Part shown: positions 20,469 to 30,450 of the stretch, in pieces
Layout of the letters: each line of letters starts with the position of its first letter
Numbering within the stretch: position 1 is the stretch's first letter
Assembly: GCF_018687355.1 (NCBI RefSeq)
Contig: NZ_CP061288.1
Coordinates: 940,144 to 1,004,143 of the forward strand
Length of the DNA stretch: 64,000 nucleotides
Source of the DNA: Polynucleobacter sp. VK25
GTDB taxonomy: Bacteria; Pseudomonadota; Gammaproteobacteria; Burkholderiales; Burkholderiaceae
Direction of reading: 5' to 3'
Notes under the pieces: model-generated
Seen by the model: only the letters and a program-made list of their open reading frames with translations
What the model was told of the DNA's origin: nothing
Database searches by the model: none
Made by a program: the position numbers and the translations under genes

Positions 20469-21542
20469 TTAGTTATTGCTGCCCTTGGGAGCAATCTTAC
20501 GTTGATATAGATCTACTGCCGACTCATGCTCTTTTAGGTTTTGAGAGAAATGGCTGCTGCCATCTCCTTTTGCAACAAAGAATAGTGCCTTGCTTTTTGC
20601 AGGATGCGCCCCAGCAAGAATAGATTCTTTGCTTGGCATGGCTATAGGAGTTGGGGGTAAACCTTTATGCATATAGGTATTGTAGGCAGTGTCTTTACGC
20701 AAATCCGCTTTCCGTAAGTTTCCATCAAATTTAGGGCCAATTCCGTAGATCACCGTAGGATCTGTTTGAAGGGGCATGCCTATATTTAAGCGGTTAACAA
20801 AGACGGCTGCAACCATGCCTCGATCACTAAGGCGACCAGTCTCTTTCTCAATAATAGAGGCCAAAATAAGAAGCTCATAGGGTGTTTTAAGAGGCAGGCC
20901 CCCATCCCTTTTGTCCCATATCTGAATAAGCTGTTTTTGCATGCCTTGGGCGGCTTTGCGATAAATATTGAGATCAGGCTCATCAGGGTCAAAAATGTAG
21001 GTGTCCGGTAAAAAAATTCCCTCATCACTCGGGTAACTCAGATTCAAGCTCTGCAAAAGTTCCTTATTGCTCATCCCTTTGGTTTGATGAATGAGGGCTG
21101 GATGAGAATCCATTAAATTTCTTAGCTGCCAAATTGTCATTCCAGGGATGATTGCGATATTTTCTCTAACGCGATCGCCGCGTGCAATTTGTAGAAGTAT
21201 TTTTCCAAGACTGGCACTTGTCGGTAGTAAATAGGTGCCAGGCTTTAATTTTGAGCCAATAAATAAGCTTCTGGCCGATAGATGCAAGATAGAAGGAGTG
21301 ATTGATAGACCCTGCTCCTTTAGTTGCTCAGCGATACTGGAGAGACCCGAGTGTTGATTAATCTTTACTTTATAAACGGAGCCATCGATAGTGTTTGATT
21401 GGCTAGGCACTATCGGTATTAAAAAGATGGCGCCATACATAAGTCCCAATAAGGCTAATAGCAAAATTAAGCCGTTTTTAACAACTGAATTTCCGGGCCT
21501 CTTATTTATGAATAAAGCCCTTCTCTGAATTTTTCTACGCAT
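20469..21542 (-). CDS. mltG: Endolytic murein transglycosylase MltG
   Basis: MltG is an inner-membrane transglycosylase that cuts nascent glycan strands and ends their polymerisation. The 357-aa protein has a basic N-terminus, one membrane helix (about 24-46), and the YceG-like catalytic domain with the active-site Glu in [10 protein letters not shown] and the motif [12 protein letters not shown]. It is the first gene of the mltG-tmk-holB-tatD run. Its start is only 20 bp from the divergent ygfZ, so the two promoters must overlap. Confidence 0.95.
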   Translation of the reverse strand: MRRKIQRRALFINKRPGNSVVKNGLILLLALLGLMYGAIFLIPIVPSQSNTIDGSVYKVKINQHSGLSSIAEQLKEQGLSITPSILHLSARSLFIGSKLKPGTYLLPTSASLGKILLQIARGDRVRENIAIIPGMTIWQLRNLMDSHPALIHQTKGMSNKELLQSLNLSYPSDEGIFLPDTYIFDPDEPDLNIYRKAAQGMQKQLIQIWDKRDGGLPLKTPYELLILASIIEKETGRLSDRGMVAAVFVNRLNIGMPLQTDPTVIYGIGPKFDGNLRKADLRKDTAYNTYMHKGLPPTPIAMPSKESILAGAHPAKSKALFFVAKGDGSSHFSQNLKEHESAVDLYQRKIAPKGSNN

Positions 21543-21562
21543 CAGGCTATGATAAAAGGGTC

Positions 21563-22558
21563 ATGACAAATACATCCCAAATTCAGCAAAAGTGGCTGGA
21601 TAACCCCTCCTCCCTACCCTGCAATCTGCCTGATTGGGGGCTTATTGTGGTCGAAGGCTCAGATGCTGCAAGTTTTTTACAAAATCAATTAACCAATTCT
21701 GTTTTGGGTCTTTCCCGCACCTTACCTGGACAGATGGCCCAGGATTTCACGGGTACCCGTTTGGCGGGCTATTGCAGCCCCAAAGGCAGGCTCTTAGCAA
21801 GCGCCTGGCTTGGCCTCTTTCCATCAGCAGGCGATACAGATGACCGCTTTGCGTTATTTATTTCAAAAGATATCGCAGCTAGTACGGCTAAGCGTTTGTC
21901 TATGTTCATACTTCGCTCAAAAGTGAAAGTTACAGATCTTTCAAATGACTGGAATATTGCTGGGCTTTTTTGCTCTCGTAGTCAGATAGACAATATAAAA
22001 CTTGATCCACATTGCATTAATTTGCGCATACCCAATGTATTGGTTAGCGAGCAATCGGTAGCCCGTCTATTGATGGCATATCCTAAAGATGTTTCCATAG
22101 CTTTGGAAAATTCTGATATACGCCTATCTACATGGAATGACCTTGAGGTGTTGAGCGCCATTCCGCGCATTGTTCAAGCGACGCAAGAGCAATTTGTGCC
22201 ACAGATGATTAATTTTGAATCTGTTTCAGGTGTTGACTTTAAAAAAGGGTGTTATCCAGGTCAAGAAATTGTTGCGCGCAGTCAATATCGTGGCGCTATT
22301 AAGCGTAGACTCCAGTTAGCATATGCAACGAATGCTGAACTAACAGCGCCAGGTACGGAACTTTTTCACTCTGCAGACCCGGGGCAACCGGCCGGAATGG
22401 TAGTGCTATCAGCCCAGTCCCCATATATTTCTGGGCGCACAGATATTCAAATTGAATGCAAATTAGAGGCGCTCGAGACTGGTGAAATTCATCTAGGCGG
22501 CACCGATGGACCTGTGTTAAAAATAGATTCATTGCCATACCCATTGATTGAAATTTAA
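21563..22558 (+). CDS. ygfZ: tRNA-modifying / iron-sulfur repair protein YgfZ
   Basis: YgfZ is a folate-binding protein of the GcvT-like fold that supports iron-sulfur enzymes such as MiaB under oxidative stress. The family signature KKGCYPGQEIVARSQYRG is present at about residues 226-243. Length 331 aa is typical. It is divergent from mltG. The NRDE gene begins 7 nt after its stop, probably in one transcript. Confidence 0.9.
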   Translation: MTNTSQIQQKWLDNPSSLPCNLPDWGLIVVEGSDAASFLQNQLTNSVLGLSRTLPGQMAQDFTGTRLAGYCSPKGRLLASAWLGLFPSAGDTDDRFALFISKDIAASTAKRLSMFILRSKVKVTDLSNDWNIAGLFCSRSQIDNIKLDPHCINLRIPNVLVSEQSVARLLMAYPKDVSIALENSDIRLSTWNDLEVLSAIPRIVQATQEQFVPQMINFESVSGVDFKKGCYPGQEIVARSQYRGAIKRRLQLAYATNAELTAPGTELFHSADPGQPAGMVVLSAQSPYISGRTDIQIECKLEALETGEIHLGGTDGPVLKIDSLPYPLIEI

Positions 22559-22565
22559 CTAATTT

Positions 22566-23423
22566 ATGTGCCTCATTCTCTTCGCCTGGAATTCTCATCC
22601 GGATTACTCCCTAGTAGTAGCGGCGAATCGCGACGAGTTTTATGAACGCAATACCGATGCGGTTGGATGGTGGCCAGAGCACCCGCATGTATTGGCAGGA
22701 CGTGATCGCGCAGATGTCTTGGGCAGTCCTGGCACTTGGTTGGGTTTTACAAAGACTGGAAAATTTGCTGCATTAACGAATGTTAGGGCGCCGAGTGAAA
22801 AAAATCCTGATGCAAGAACTCGAGGTGAGCTTTCATTAATGTATCTCACTGGCAAAGATGGACCCACCGAATTTATTCAGAGCAATTCAAAACGTTTTCA
22901 GCAGTACAACGGATTTAATCTCTTAATGGCAGATCTCAGCGATCCCGTCAATGCTGAAATGCATTGGGTAAGTAATCGCATGATGATGGGTCAAAGCATT
23001 CGTCCTCGTAAGGTATTTCCGCAACAAGCCTTAGAGCCAGGTGTTTACGGACTATCGAATGCCATGCTAGATACGCCATGGCCCAAGGTAAATCACCGTG
23101 TAGCAGCGTTTGCCCAGGCTTTAGCTATGGATCAAGGGCAATTGAAGAATGCAGATCAGTATTTAAAGTTGCTGGCCGATACCCATCACGCCAGCGATCA
23201 TGAGCTCCCGAGTACAGGGGTAAGCAAAGAGTGGGAAAAGGCCCTCTCCCCTGCATTTATCAAAACGCCTGCTTATGGCACCCGCTCAAGTACTGTTCTC
23301 AGAATTCGCAAGGATGGTCAATTCGAATTGGTGGAACGTCGCTTCGATACCTCAGGAACAGTTGGCCATGACGTAGTTACAGGAGCTCTAAGCTCCTCAT
23401 CTGACTCCAATCTATCCGTCTAG
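22566..23423 (+). CDS. NRDE-family protein (TANGO2-like)
   Basis: The protein begins MCLILFAW and carries the namesake VAANRDEFY at about residues 18-26, then GTWLGFTKTGKFAALTNVR. This is the NRDE/TANGO2 family, an Ntn-hydrolase-like fold with a conserved Cys2. The bacterial role is not established; animal TANGO2 is linked to heme or lipid handling. It is 285 aa. Its TAG stop shares the CTAG at 23420-23423 with the convergent thioesterase gene. Confidence 0.85.
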   Translation: MCLILFAWNSHPDYSLVVAANRDEFYERNTDAVGWWPEHPHVLAGRDRADVLGSPGTWLGFTKTGKFAALTNVRAPSEKNPDARTRGELSLMYLTGKDGPTEFIQSNSKRFQQYNGFNLLMADLSDPVNAEMHWVSNRMMMGQSIRPRKVFPQQALEPGVYGLSNAMLDTPWPKVNHRVAAFAQALAMDQGQLKNADQYLKLLADTHHASDHELPSTGVSKEWEKALSPAFIKTPAYGTRSSTVLRIRKDGQFELVERRFDTSGTVGHDVVTGALSSSSDSNLSV

Positions 23424-23908
23424 CTTGCTTCAAAACGACCATCGTCGTTTACAACACGAACACCCTCTGCATTACGCGTTGCCAAGCGCTTTAAATATTT
23501 AAACGTTCCTGTAGCCATGCAGCAGATTTCGCCTTGATCGTTGTAGAGTTTGGCTTCACAAAAAGCCATCGTTGCAGTTCTGCGAACGGTATCTGCCTTA
23601 ACACGCAATACTCCAGTGGCAGCCTGCATGAAATTATTTTTCATTTCTATAGTGACAACACTTCTATCGCCGGGATCTCCAGATCTGGCGGCAACGGCCA
23701 TAGCAACATCCATCAAGGTCAATAGAACGCCACCATGGGCAACTTCCCAAGTGTTGTTATGTTCTGGTTTGAGTGCCAGCAAAATCTCACCCTTACCCAT
23801 TACTGCGCTTAAGCAACGAACCCCGAGAAGCTTTAAAAAAGGAACGTTTAACTCTTCGCCTAAATTGGCCAATTGGGTCTGCGGGTTAATTTGAACTTGT
23901 TTATTCAT
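23420..23908 (-). CDS. PaaI-family hotdog thioesterase
   Basis: This 162-aa hotdog-fold protein has the PaaI/YigI-type motif EVAHGGVLLTLMDVAMAVAAR at about residues 54-74 (see HGG), followed by VVTIEMKNNFMQAATG. These proteins hydrolyse acyl- or aryl-CoA thioesters in the cytoplasm; the substrate cannot be assigned. The gene is single, convergent with the NRDE gene and sharing its stop tetranucleotide. Confidence 0.85.
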   Translation of the reverse strand: MNKQVQINPQTQLANLGEELNVPFLKLLGVRCLSAVMGKGEILLALKPEHNNTWEVAHGGVLLTLMDVAMAVAARSGDPGDRSVVTIEMKNNFMQAATGVLRVKADTVRRTATMAFCEAKLYNDQGEICCMATGTFKYLKRLATRNAEGVRVVNDDGRFEAS

Positions 23909-23963
23909 AAGGTAATTCTAGAGGCATGTACGTAGATTGGGAAATCCCCCTAGAATAGGTCAT

Positions 23964-25430
23964 ATGGCCTTTACCTTAAGCGGCGATGACGTCTGCCAAA
24001 CAGCCCTTCCCACCTCTATACCCAACCCATACTGGGTTGCTTTTTCGCCCTCTTCAGCCAAATTAGCGGGTATTACCATTGGTAAAAATAAGCTGCCAGA
24101 AGATCAAGCTTGGTTGGCGGTATTGTCTGGGAACCAGTTAAATACATCCGAGCATCATTTTTTAAACCCCATTGCTACGGTGTATAGCGGACATCAATTT
24201 GGCGTCTGGGCCGGACAACTTGGGGATGGTCGCGCAATATTGCTTGGCGATCTTGCCGGACAAGAGCTTCAACTGAAAGGAGCTGGTAAAACTCGGTTCT
24301 CACGCATGGGTGATGGCAGAGCTGTGTTACGTTCTTCTATCAGGGAGTTTCTATGCAGCGAAGCAATGCACGCTTTAGGTGTGCCAACAACTAGAGCCTT
24401 ATCGGTTATTGGTTCTGATTTGCCGATAAGAAGAGAAACGATTGAAACAGCCGCAGTTTGCGCTCGACTTGCGCCCAGCTTCATTCGCGTTGGACACTTT
24501 GAGCATTTTGCTGCGCTCCAGGACCGCAATAGATTGAAAGAATTGGCTGATTATTTAATTGCAAGCCACTATCCCGAATGTCTTAAATCAGCGGCTCCTT
24601 ATTTGGACCTATTTAGAAGTATTTGTGAACGTAATGCAAAACTGGTTGCGCAGTGGCAAGCTTTTGGCTTTTGCCATGGTGTACTCAATAGTGACAATAT
24701 CAGTGTGCTCGGCTTGACAATGGACTATGGCCCTTTTGGGTTCTTGGATCAGTTTCAAATTGACCATATCTGCAACCATAGTGATCAAGGTGGTCGATAT
24801 GCCTACCATCGCCAGCCGCAGATCATGCATTGGAATATGGCTTGTCTCGCAAGTGCCATGATTCCCCTACTCTCAGTCAATTCCAATGAGAATGAAGCGC
24901 AGGAGCAATTGCGTACTGCGCTTGAAGCTTTCCCTGTTACCTATGCGCAAGCATGGCAATCTCTATTCCGCAAGAAATTAGGCTTTGTAAGCTCACAAGA
25001 CGGAGACATCGCCCTGATAGAAAGGTTGCTGCAAGCAATGCACGACTCCAGAATCGATTTCACGAATTTCTTCCGAAGTCTTGGGGCAATCAATACAAAA
25101 ACGTCAATTCAACAGATTAATTTAAGAAATGATTTTATTGATCGGATCGCAATTGATGAGTGGTTTACTGATTACATAGAGCGCCTGAAGGCTGAATCAA
25201 TTGCTGATTCTGATCGCAAAGAAGGCATGAATCGAGTCAATCCAAAGTATGTACTTCGAAATCATTTAGCGCAAACCGCTATTGAGCTTGCGCAAAAAAA
25301 GGATTTTTCTGAGGTAAATAAGCTTCTGATGATCCTGGAAAGTCCCTTTGATGAGCAGCCGGAGCATGAAGCATATTCATTTGCACCGCCGCCTAACCTT
25401 CCGTTGGTTGAAGTAAGCTGCTCTTCTTAG
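23964..25430 (+). CDS. selO: Protein adenylyltransferase SelO (YdiU)
   Basis: SelO is a pseudokinase-fold enzyme that transfers AMP to Ser, Thr or Tyr of redox-related proteins. Diagnostic stretches are ATVYSGHQFGVWAGQLGDGR, KGAGKTRFSRMGDGRAVLRS, and HGVLNSDN followed by DYGPFGFLD, which holds the metal-binding Asp. I choose the ATG at 23964 (488 aa) over an upstream TTG at 23937. It is a short bacterial form without a C-terminal selenocysteine. msrB follows 33 nt later; both are redox-linked. Confidence 0.93.
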   Translation: MAFTLSGDDVCQTALPTSIPNPYWVAFSPSSAKLAGITIGKNKLPEDQAWLAVLSGNQLNTSEHHFLNPIATVYSGHQFGVWAGQLGDGRAILLGDLAGQELQLKGAGKTRFSRMGDGRAVLRSSIREFLCSEAMHALGVPTTRALSVIGSDLPIRRETIETAAVCARLAPSFIRVGHFEHFAALQDRNRLKELADYLIASHYPECLKSAAPYLDLFRSICERNAKLVAQWQAFGFCHGVLNSDNISVLGLTMDYGPFGFLDQFQIDHICNHSDQGGRYAYHRQPQIMHWNMACLASAMIPLLSVNSNENEAQEQLRTALEAFPVTYAQAWQSLFRKKLGFVSSQDGDIALIERLLQAMHDSRIDFTNFFRSLGAINTKTSIQQINLRNDFIDRIAIDEWFTDYIERLKAESIADSDRKEGMNRVNPKYVLRNHLAQTAIELAQKKDFSEVNKLLMILESPFDEQPEHEAYSFAPPPNLPLVEVSCSS

Positions 25431-25463
25431 AGTCTAGATTTAGAGCCATTTTTTGGAGCCACC

Positions 25464-25877
25464 ATGAAAAAAACTGACCACGAATATAAACAATCGCTGA
25501 GTGATATTGAATATCGAGTCACTCGAGAAGCGGCAACTGAAAGACCTTTCACGGGTAAATACTGGGATCACTGGGATCAAGGCCGCTATAAATGCGTCTG
25601 CTGCGGTACGCCTCTATTTCTATCCGACACTAAATTTGATGCCGGTTGTGGGTGGCCTAGTTACAACGCCCCTGAAGTTGCATCTTCTATTAAGGAAGTC
25701 CGCGATATCACTCACGGAATGATTCGTACGGAGGTTCGTTGTGCCAACTGTGACGCACATTTAGGACATGTATTTGAGGATGGGCCTATGCCAACTGGAT
25801 TGCGCTATTGCATTAACTCCGCATCGCTTCATTTTGAGCCAAGCTCTAATGCCGCACCTACAAAGACTGAGGAATAA
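25464..25877 (+). CDS. msrB: Methionine-R-sulfoxide reductase B
   Basis: It repairs methionine-R-sulfoxide in proteins. The 137-aa protein has two zinc CxxC pairs (Cys44/Cys47 and Cys93/Cys96), the GCGWPSY motif at about 61-67 and the catalytic Cys116 in RYCINSASL. No signal peptide, so it acts in the cytoplasm. A GGAGCC ribosome site precedes the ATG. It follows selO on the same strand. Confidence 0.96.
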   Translation: MKKTDHEYKQSLSDIEYRVTREAATERPFTGKYWDHWDQGRYKCVCCGTPLFLSDTKFDAGCGWPSYNAPEVASSIKEVRDITHGMIRTEVRCANCDAHLGHVFEDGPMPTGLRYCINSASLHFEPSSNAAPTKTEE

Positions 25878-25900
25878 GCAAATAGCTGGATAATCCTATT

Positions 25901-26449
25901 ATGAAATTTTTATTCGACCTCTTCCCCATCATCCTTTTTTTTGTTGCATTTAAATTTGGCGATATATACACGGCAACTATTGTTGCAATGGTTGCTACGA
26001 TAGGTCAGATTCTCTGGGTCTATTACCGTCACCGCAAAATTGATGCAATGCAGTGGATCAGCCTTGTAATGATATTGGTCTTCGGAAGTCTCACCATCTT
26101 CTTACATGACAAAACGTTTATCCAGCTTAAGCCGACCGCTCTTTACTGGTTATTTTCTGGAGCCCTCTTTATAAGCGCTCAGTTTTTTCAGAAAAATTGG
26201 ATTCAGGTGTTGATGGGCAAGCAAGTAACCCTGAAGGAGAAAGGCGCACATTCTGTATGGCATCGCCTGAATATGGCATGGGCCTTATTCTTTTTCTGCA
26301 TGGGCGCTCTCAATCTTTATATTGCATTTGAATATTCCGAGGAAACTTGGGTGAACTTTAAATTATTTGGTAGCACAGGATTGCTATTGGTCTTTGTCGT
26401 CGCACAGGGAATTTGGCTCTCTAAACATATGGAGCATCCAAGCGAATGA
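25901..26449 (+). CDS. yciB: Inner membrane-spanning protein YciB (septation protein A family)
   Basis: The 182-aa polytopic protein starts MKFLFDLFPIILFFVAFK and has five or so membrane segments, with the conserved KPTALYWLFSGALF and W..LNMAWALFFFCMGALNLY regions. YciB affects cell envelope synthesis and septation in enterobacteria. The stop overlaps the bolA start as ATGA, the usual yciB-bolA pairing in betaproteobacteria. Confidence 0.92.
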   Translation: MKFLFDLFPIILFFVAFKFGDIYTATIVAMVATIGQILWVYYRHRKIDAMQWISLVMILVFGSLTIFLHDKTFIQLKPTALYWLFSGALFISAQFFQKNWIQVLMGKQVTLKEKGAHSVWHRLNMAWALFFFCMGALNLYIAFEYSEETWVNFKLFGSTGLLLVFVVAQGIWLSKHMEHPSE

Positions 26450-26730
26450 ATATTAATCAACAGCGGATTGCTTCATTTGATGAGGACCTGCGCAAGACTT
26501 TTCAGGTCGTAGACCTATTTATTGAAGATGAAAGTCACTTGCACGCTGGCCATGCTGGTGCGGCTAGCGGCGGCGGGCACTTTAAGCTAAAAATCATTGC
26601 TCCGGAATTTAAGGGTTTAAGTCTTGTGGCTCGTCACAGAGCTATTTATTCGGCCTTAAATCGCCATATTCCCAAGGAAATTCATGCGCTTACTATTACT
26701 GCCCTTGACCCAGATGAGGCATTTGCTTAG
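26446..26730 (+). CDS. bolA: BolA-family protein
   Basis: BolA proteins bind monothiol glutaredoxins through an iron-sulfur cluster and affect cell shape and stress responses. The 94-aa protein has the BolA fold with conserved HAGHAG (about 33-38), GGGHFKLKI (about 42-50) and the helix-turn-helix-like ARHRAIYSAL. Translation is probably coupled to yciB by the ATGA overlap. A parvulin gene follows 49 nt later. Confidence 0.92.
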   Translation: MNINQQRIASFDEDLRKTFQVVDLFIEDESHLHAGHAGAASGGGHFKLKIIAPEFKGLSLVARHRAIYSALNRHIPKEIHALTITALDPDEAFA

Positions 26731-26779
26731 AGCTACTTTAGAATAGCCACAATCACTTATATTTAACCACTTAAATACC

Positions 26780-27574
26780 ATGTTCAATAAACGTCAAATT
26801 CTCTCAGTAAGCATTCTAGGTGCAGCTCTTTTGTCTGGAAATGCATTCGCCCAAAATGCCGTGATCGTCAACGGTAAATCCATCCCTAAGTCTCAGTTAG
26901 ATAAGTTGGTGCAACGCTCTGGTCAACCTGACAATCCGCAAGTGCGCGATCAAGCTCGCGAGATGCTGGTAACTCGTGAATTGGTATTGCAAGAAGCCGA
27001 TAAGCGTGGCGTACTGCAAAAAGAAATTGTTCGGGAGCAATTGGAACAAGCTCGTATGGGTGTGCTGGTGGGTGCCGTTTTTGAAGACTATGTTGAAAAA
27101 GAAGGCGTTGCTGAGGCCGATCTAAAAGCAGCCTATGAGTCAGTTAAAGCACAGTACACCGGCAAGGAATATCACGTAGAGCATATTCTGGTTGAGAAAG
27201 AGTCTGATGCCAAAGCAATCACCGCTCAAATCAAAGCAGGCTCTAACTTTGAGGATATTGCCAAAGCCAAATCATTGGACCCTGGTTCAGCGAAAAATGG
27301 TGGCGATCTTGGCTGGGTTAGCGATAAAGCTTTAGTACCGGAGTTTTCAAAGGCTATGGTTCAGCTCAAGAACGGTCAAACTACTGACAAACCAGTTAAG
27401 TCGCAATTTGGCTGGCACATCATCAAGGTAATTGACTCACGTGACGTCAAGGCTCCAAGCATGGATGAATTGAAGGATCAGCTAAAGCAAATGATTGTGT
27501 CTGATAAGAACTGGCAAAAGGCTAAGTTCGCAGAGATGATGCAAAAGTTGCGCGCTAAGGCAAAGATTCAATAA
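26780..27574 (+). CDS. Periplasmic peptidyl-prolyl cis-trans isomerase (parvulin type)
   Basis: The 264-aa protein begins with a signal peptide (cut after about Ala24, AFA-QNA). A helical SurA-like N-domain (about 25-125) precedes a parvulin domain (about 130-220) with YHVEHILVEKE, NGGDLGWV and FGWHIIKV. A C-terminal helix closes it. It helps fold exported proteins and resembles Bordetella Par27-type isomerases. It follows yciB-bolA and converges with the MFS gene, 16 bp apart. Confidence 0.92.
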   Translation: MFNKRQILSVSILGAALLSGNAFAQNAVIVNGKSIPKSQLDKLVQRSGQPDNPQVRDQAREMLVTRELVLQEADKRGVLQKEIVREQLEQARMGVLVGAVFEDYVEKEGVAEADLKAAYESVKAQYTGKEYHVEHILVEKESDAKAITAQIKAGSNFEDIAKAKSLDPGSAKNGGDLGWVSDKALVPEFSKAMVQLKNGQTTDKPVKSQFGWHIIKVIDSRDVKAPSMDELKDQLKQMIVSDKNWQKAKFAEMMQKLRAKAKIQ

Positions 27575-27590
27575 GTTAGCTTTAGTCGAG

Positions 27591-28748
27591 TTATCTGGCG
27601 GGATAACGTCGCGGTCGTAGTTTCTGGATCGCCATACCCGCCAGACCACATGCAAAAGCGGACATTACAAATACATCCCTTGGTTGTGAAGCTTCCCAGA
27701 TCCAGCCAGCGCACAAGCCCCCTAGCGTTCCACCTAAGCCGTAAGATACGGTTGCCATCAAGGCTTGCCCTCGAGCCTGGAGCGGACCTGTAAACCAACG
27801 TTGTAGTAATTTTGTAGCGGCGCTATGGTGTGCTGCAAAAGTGCCTGCATGCATTAATTGCGCCACAATTAATACGGAAGTAATTGGTAGGAATGCAATC
27901 AAAACAAAACGAACTACCCCTATCCCGAATGCAGCTTGCAAAATCACTTCAGCATCGAGCCTGCTGAGTACTTTACTTTGGAAGTAGAAGAAGATTACTT
28001 CAGCGGCGACACCGAGAGCCCAAAATAGACCTATCTGAAATTTATCGTAGCCAAGGTCTGCGAGATAAAGGGAATAAAAAACATATAAAGCAGCATGTGC
28101 GAAGATCATGAAAAATCCCGACACTAAGAACCAGCGCACATCTGGATTGAAAAGCACAATCAATAACTCACCCTTTACCATCTTGCGCCGCTCCATTTTT
28201 GGCTCGCGCAAACAAAAGCTAATCAAGGCTAGTGCAAGCAGAACAATCGTGCCAACTAAGGGGTACAGCTCAATAGACTTGCGTTGAAACAGCTCTCCTG
28301 CTGCTAGAACCATGGCAATAAAACCAATCGAGCCCCATAGTCGTAAACGTCCATAACGTTTATCAAAAGAATTGTCTTTGTATAAAGCGTGGATAGTAGC
28401 TGATTCACCCAGCGGCATTAGGCTACTCAAAATGGTATGCAGAGCAAACATCCAAATGAAAAAGCCAATGTAGCTCTGTAAAAAATAGATGCACAAAAAT
28501 ACTATGGCAGCTAAACAGGCGCAAAAGCGAATAATGCTAATGCGATTTGATAGATAGTCAGATAGCCAGCCCCAAGAAAATGGACCAACTATTCTGGTGA
28601 TCTGCAGCATTGACATCAATGCAGCGATTTCAATAACGCTAAAGCCTCGATCTAAAAAGAAAAGGCTAGCGTAGGGTGAAACCAGGCCAACATAGGCAAA
28701 ATATAAAAAGAAAAAGGACCCGAAGGCCCAGCGAAGCAAAGGTGTCAT
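27591..28748 (-). CDS. MFS transporter (HcaT / nucleoside-symporter-like)
   Basis: The 385-aa protein has about 12 membrane helices with no signal peptide. The PYASLFFLDRGFSVIEIAAL start and the LRLWGSIGFIAMVLAAG and GFFMIFAHAALYVFYSLYL stretches fit the MFS_1-like group that includes the phenylpropionate transporter HcaT. The substrate is unknown; no aromatic catabolic genes are nearby. It lies 13 nt after aroC and is probably co-transcribed. Confidence 0.82.
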   Translation of the reverse strand: MTPLLRWAFGSFFFLYFAYVGLVSPYASLFFLDRGFSVIEIAALMSMLQITRIVGPFSWGWLSDYLSNRISIIRFCACLAAIVFLCIYFLQSYIGFFIWMFALHTILSSLMPLGESATIHALYKDNSFDKRYGRLRLWGSIGFIAMVLAAGELFQRKSIELYPLVGTIVLLALALISFCLREPKMERRKMVKGELLIVLFNPDVRWFLVSGFFMIFAHAALYVFYSLYLADLGYDKFQIGLFWALGVAAEVIFFYFQSKVLSRLDAEVILQAAFGIGVVRFVLIAFLPITSVLIVAQLMHAGTFAAHHSAATKLLQRWFTGPLQARGQALMATVSYGLGGTLGGLCAGWIWEASQPRDVFVMSAFACGLAGMAIQKLRPRRYPAR

Positions 28749-28761
28749 TTATAGAGCCAAG

Positions 28762-29874
28762 TTAATCGCGATATGAGCCAGGTTGAGCGGCTGGAATGGA
28801 TGCGGCATCGGACACGTCGGCACACTGAGCGCGATGACGAAGTGCGTGATCCATCAACACAAGGGCCAACATTGCCTCGGCAATTGGGGTTGCGCGAATA
28901 CCAACACAGGGGTCATGTCGCCCTTTGGTTTGAACGGTAATGGGTTTTCCATCTAAATCCACAGATTGCTTAGGACTCATGATGCTAGAGGTCGGCTTGA
29001 TGGCAATGGAGACTCGTAAGTCTTGACCGCTACTGATGCCGCCCAAGGTGCCGCCAGAATTATTTGTTGCGAAACCATCTGGGTGCAGCTCATCACCATG
29101 CTCGCTACCACGTTGAGCAACAGACTTGAATCCTGCGCCAATCTCTACGCCTTTGACGGCGTTAATCCCCATCATGGCATGCGCAATATCGGCATCCAAT
29201 TTATCAAATAAAGGTTCGCCCAAGCCAGCGGGCACATTACGGGCTCGCACTTCAATGCGCGCACCACATGAGTCCCCTGCTTTACGTAAATCATCCATGT
29301 AGCTCTCTAATTGAGGAATGACTTGAGCATTGGCAGCAAAGAATGGATTGTTTCCGATTTCAGAAGCATCTTTAAATGGGATTTCCAGTTCACCCAATTG
29401 ACTCATATAGCCATAGAACTCAGTGCCATATTTTTCATGCAACCATTTTTTAGCAATTGCTGCAGCTGCAACTACAGGCGCCGTTAAGCGCGCGGATGAT
29501 CTGCCACCACCGCGAGGATCACGAATACCGTATTTTTGTTGGTATGCGTAATCTGCATGACCAGGCCTAAAGGTTTGCAATATGTCGCCGTAGTCTTGAC
29601 TACGTTGATCGGTGTTGCGAATCAATAATGCAATTGGAGTACCTGTAGTCTTACCCTCAAAAACACCGGAAAGTATTTCTACCTTATCTTCTTCTTTGCG
29701 CTGGGTAACGTGCCTAGAAGTTCCAGGCTTGCGACGATCCAAATCCAGCTGAATATCCGCTTCGGACAATTTCATACCCGGCGGGCAGCCGTCAACGACC
29801 GCGCCGATAGCGGGACCGTGGGATTCACCAAAAGTGGTAACAGTAAAAAGAAGGCCTAAAGTATTCCCTGACAT
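28762..29874 (-). CDS. aroC: Chorismate synthase
   Basis: It converts EPSP to chorismate, the last shikimate-pathway step, using reduced FMN. The 370-aa protein has the family signatures GESHGPAIG (about 17-25), [17 protein letters not shown], and [11 protein letters not shown]. The conserved C-terminal [17 protein letters not shown] is also present. Length is typical. The MFS gene follows on the same strand. Confidence 0.98.
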   Translation of the reverse strand: MSGNTLGLLFTVTTFGESHGPAIGAVVDGCPPGMKLSEADIQLDLDRRKPGTSRHVTQRKEEDKVEILSGVFEGKTTGTPIALLIRNTDQRSQDYGDILQTFRPGHADYAYQQKYGIRDPRGGGRSSARLTAPVVAAAAIAKKWLHEKYGTEFYGYMSQLGELEIPFKDASEIGNNPFFAANAQVIPQLESYMDDLRKAGDSCGARIEVRARNVPAGLGEPLFDKLDADIAHAMMGINAVKGVEIGAGFKSVAQRGSEHGDELHPDGFATNNSGGTLGGISSGQDLRVSIAIKPTSSIMSPKQSVDLDGKPITVQTKGRHDPCVGIRATPIAEAMLALVLMDHALRHRAQCADVSDAASIPAAQPGSYRD

Positions 29875-29917
29875 ACCGACATTATGTCATTGGTCAGAAA
29901 AGGATGGCTAGAACTGC

Positions 29918-30373
29918 TTAGGATGCGGCTTTTTCGGTATCTTCGGGCCAGTCGCGGATATAGGCCTTAAGCATGGTGTTTTCAAAGTCTTGGGCTTCAA
30001 CTACAGACTTAGCAACGTCGTAGAAAGAAATCACGCCCATTAGCATTTTTTGATCAACCACCGGTAGGTAGCGTGCATGATCAACCAACATCATGCGACG
30101 CACTTCATCAATCTCAGTTTCCATATTGCAGGTTAAGGGCTTCTGATTCATCACTGTGCTTACTTGAAGACCCTCAAGCTTGCCATGATGCTTAGCTAAT
30201 GCCGCAATAACTTCGCGGAAAGTTAGAATGCCAACCAATTTGTCGTACTCCATAACTACTAGAGAGCCAATATCGTGTTCGCTCATTACGAGCACTGCTG
30301 TTTGAAGAGCTGTATCTGGAGCAACTGTAAAAAGAGTGCTCCCCTTAACGCGTAATATGTCACGAACTTTCAT
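29918..30373 (-). CDS. Tandem CBS-domain protein
   Basis: The 151-aa protein is two CBS domains in a row (about 8-66 and 75-133), a Bateman module that usually binds adenosyl nucleotides such as AMP, ATP or NADH. Stretches such as LVGILTFREVIAAL and LMGVISFYDVAKSVV mark each domain. No catalytic domain is attached, so it may regulate a partner or bind nucleotides alone. GGAGATCAA gives a good ribosome site, and a good promoter lies just upstream. Confidence 0.9.
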   Translation of the reverse strand: MKVRDILRVKGSTLFTVAPDTALQTAVLVMSEHDIGSLVVMEYDKLVGILTFREVIAALAKHHGKLEGLQVSTVMNQKPLTCNMETEIDEVRRMMLVDHARYLPVVDQKMLMGVISFYDVAKSVVEAQDFENTMLKAYIRDWPEDTEKAAS

Positions 30374-30404
30374 TTGATCTCCAAAACTAGGCTTTTATGA
30401 CTTC

Positions 30405-30433
30405 AATATAGACTTAAGACCTCTTTGAATCAA
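30405..30433 (-). promoter_or_regulatory. Predicted promoter of the CBS-domain gene
   Basis: On the minus strand TTGATT (30433-30428) and TATATT (30410-30405) are exactly 17 nt apart, matching consensus at 4 and 5 of 6 positions. The predicted leader is about 25 nt. Confidence 0.55.
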
Positions 30434-30450
30434 GGGCTTAGGTACAACTT

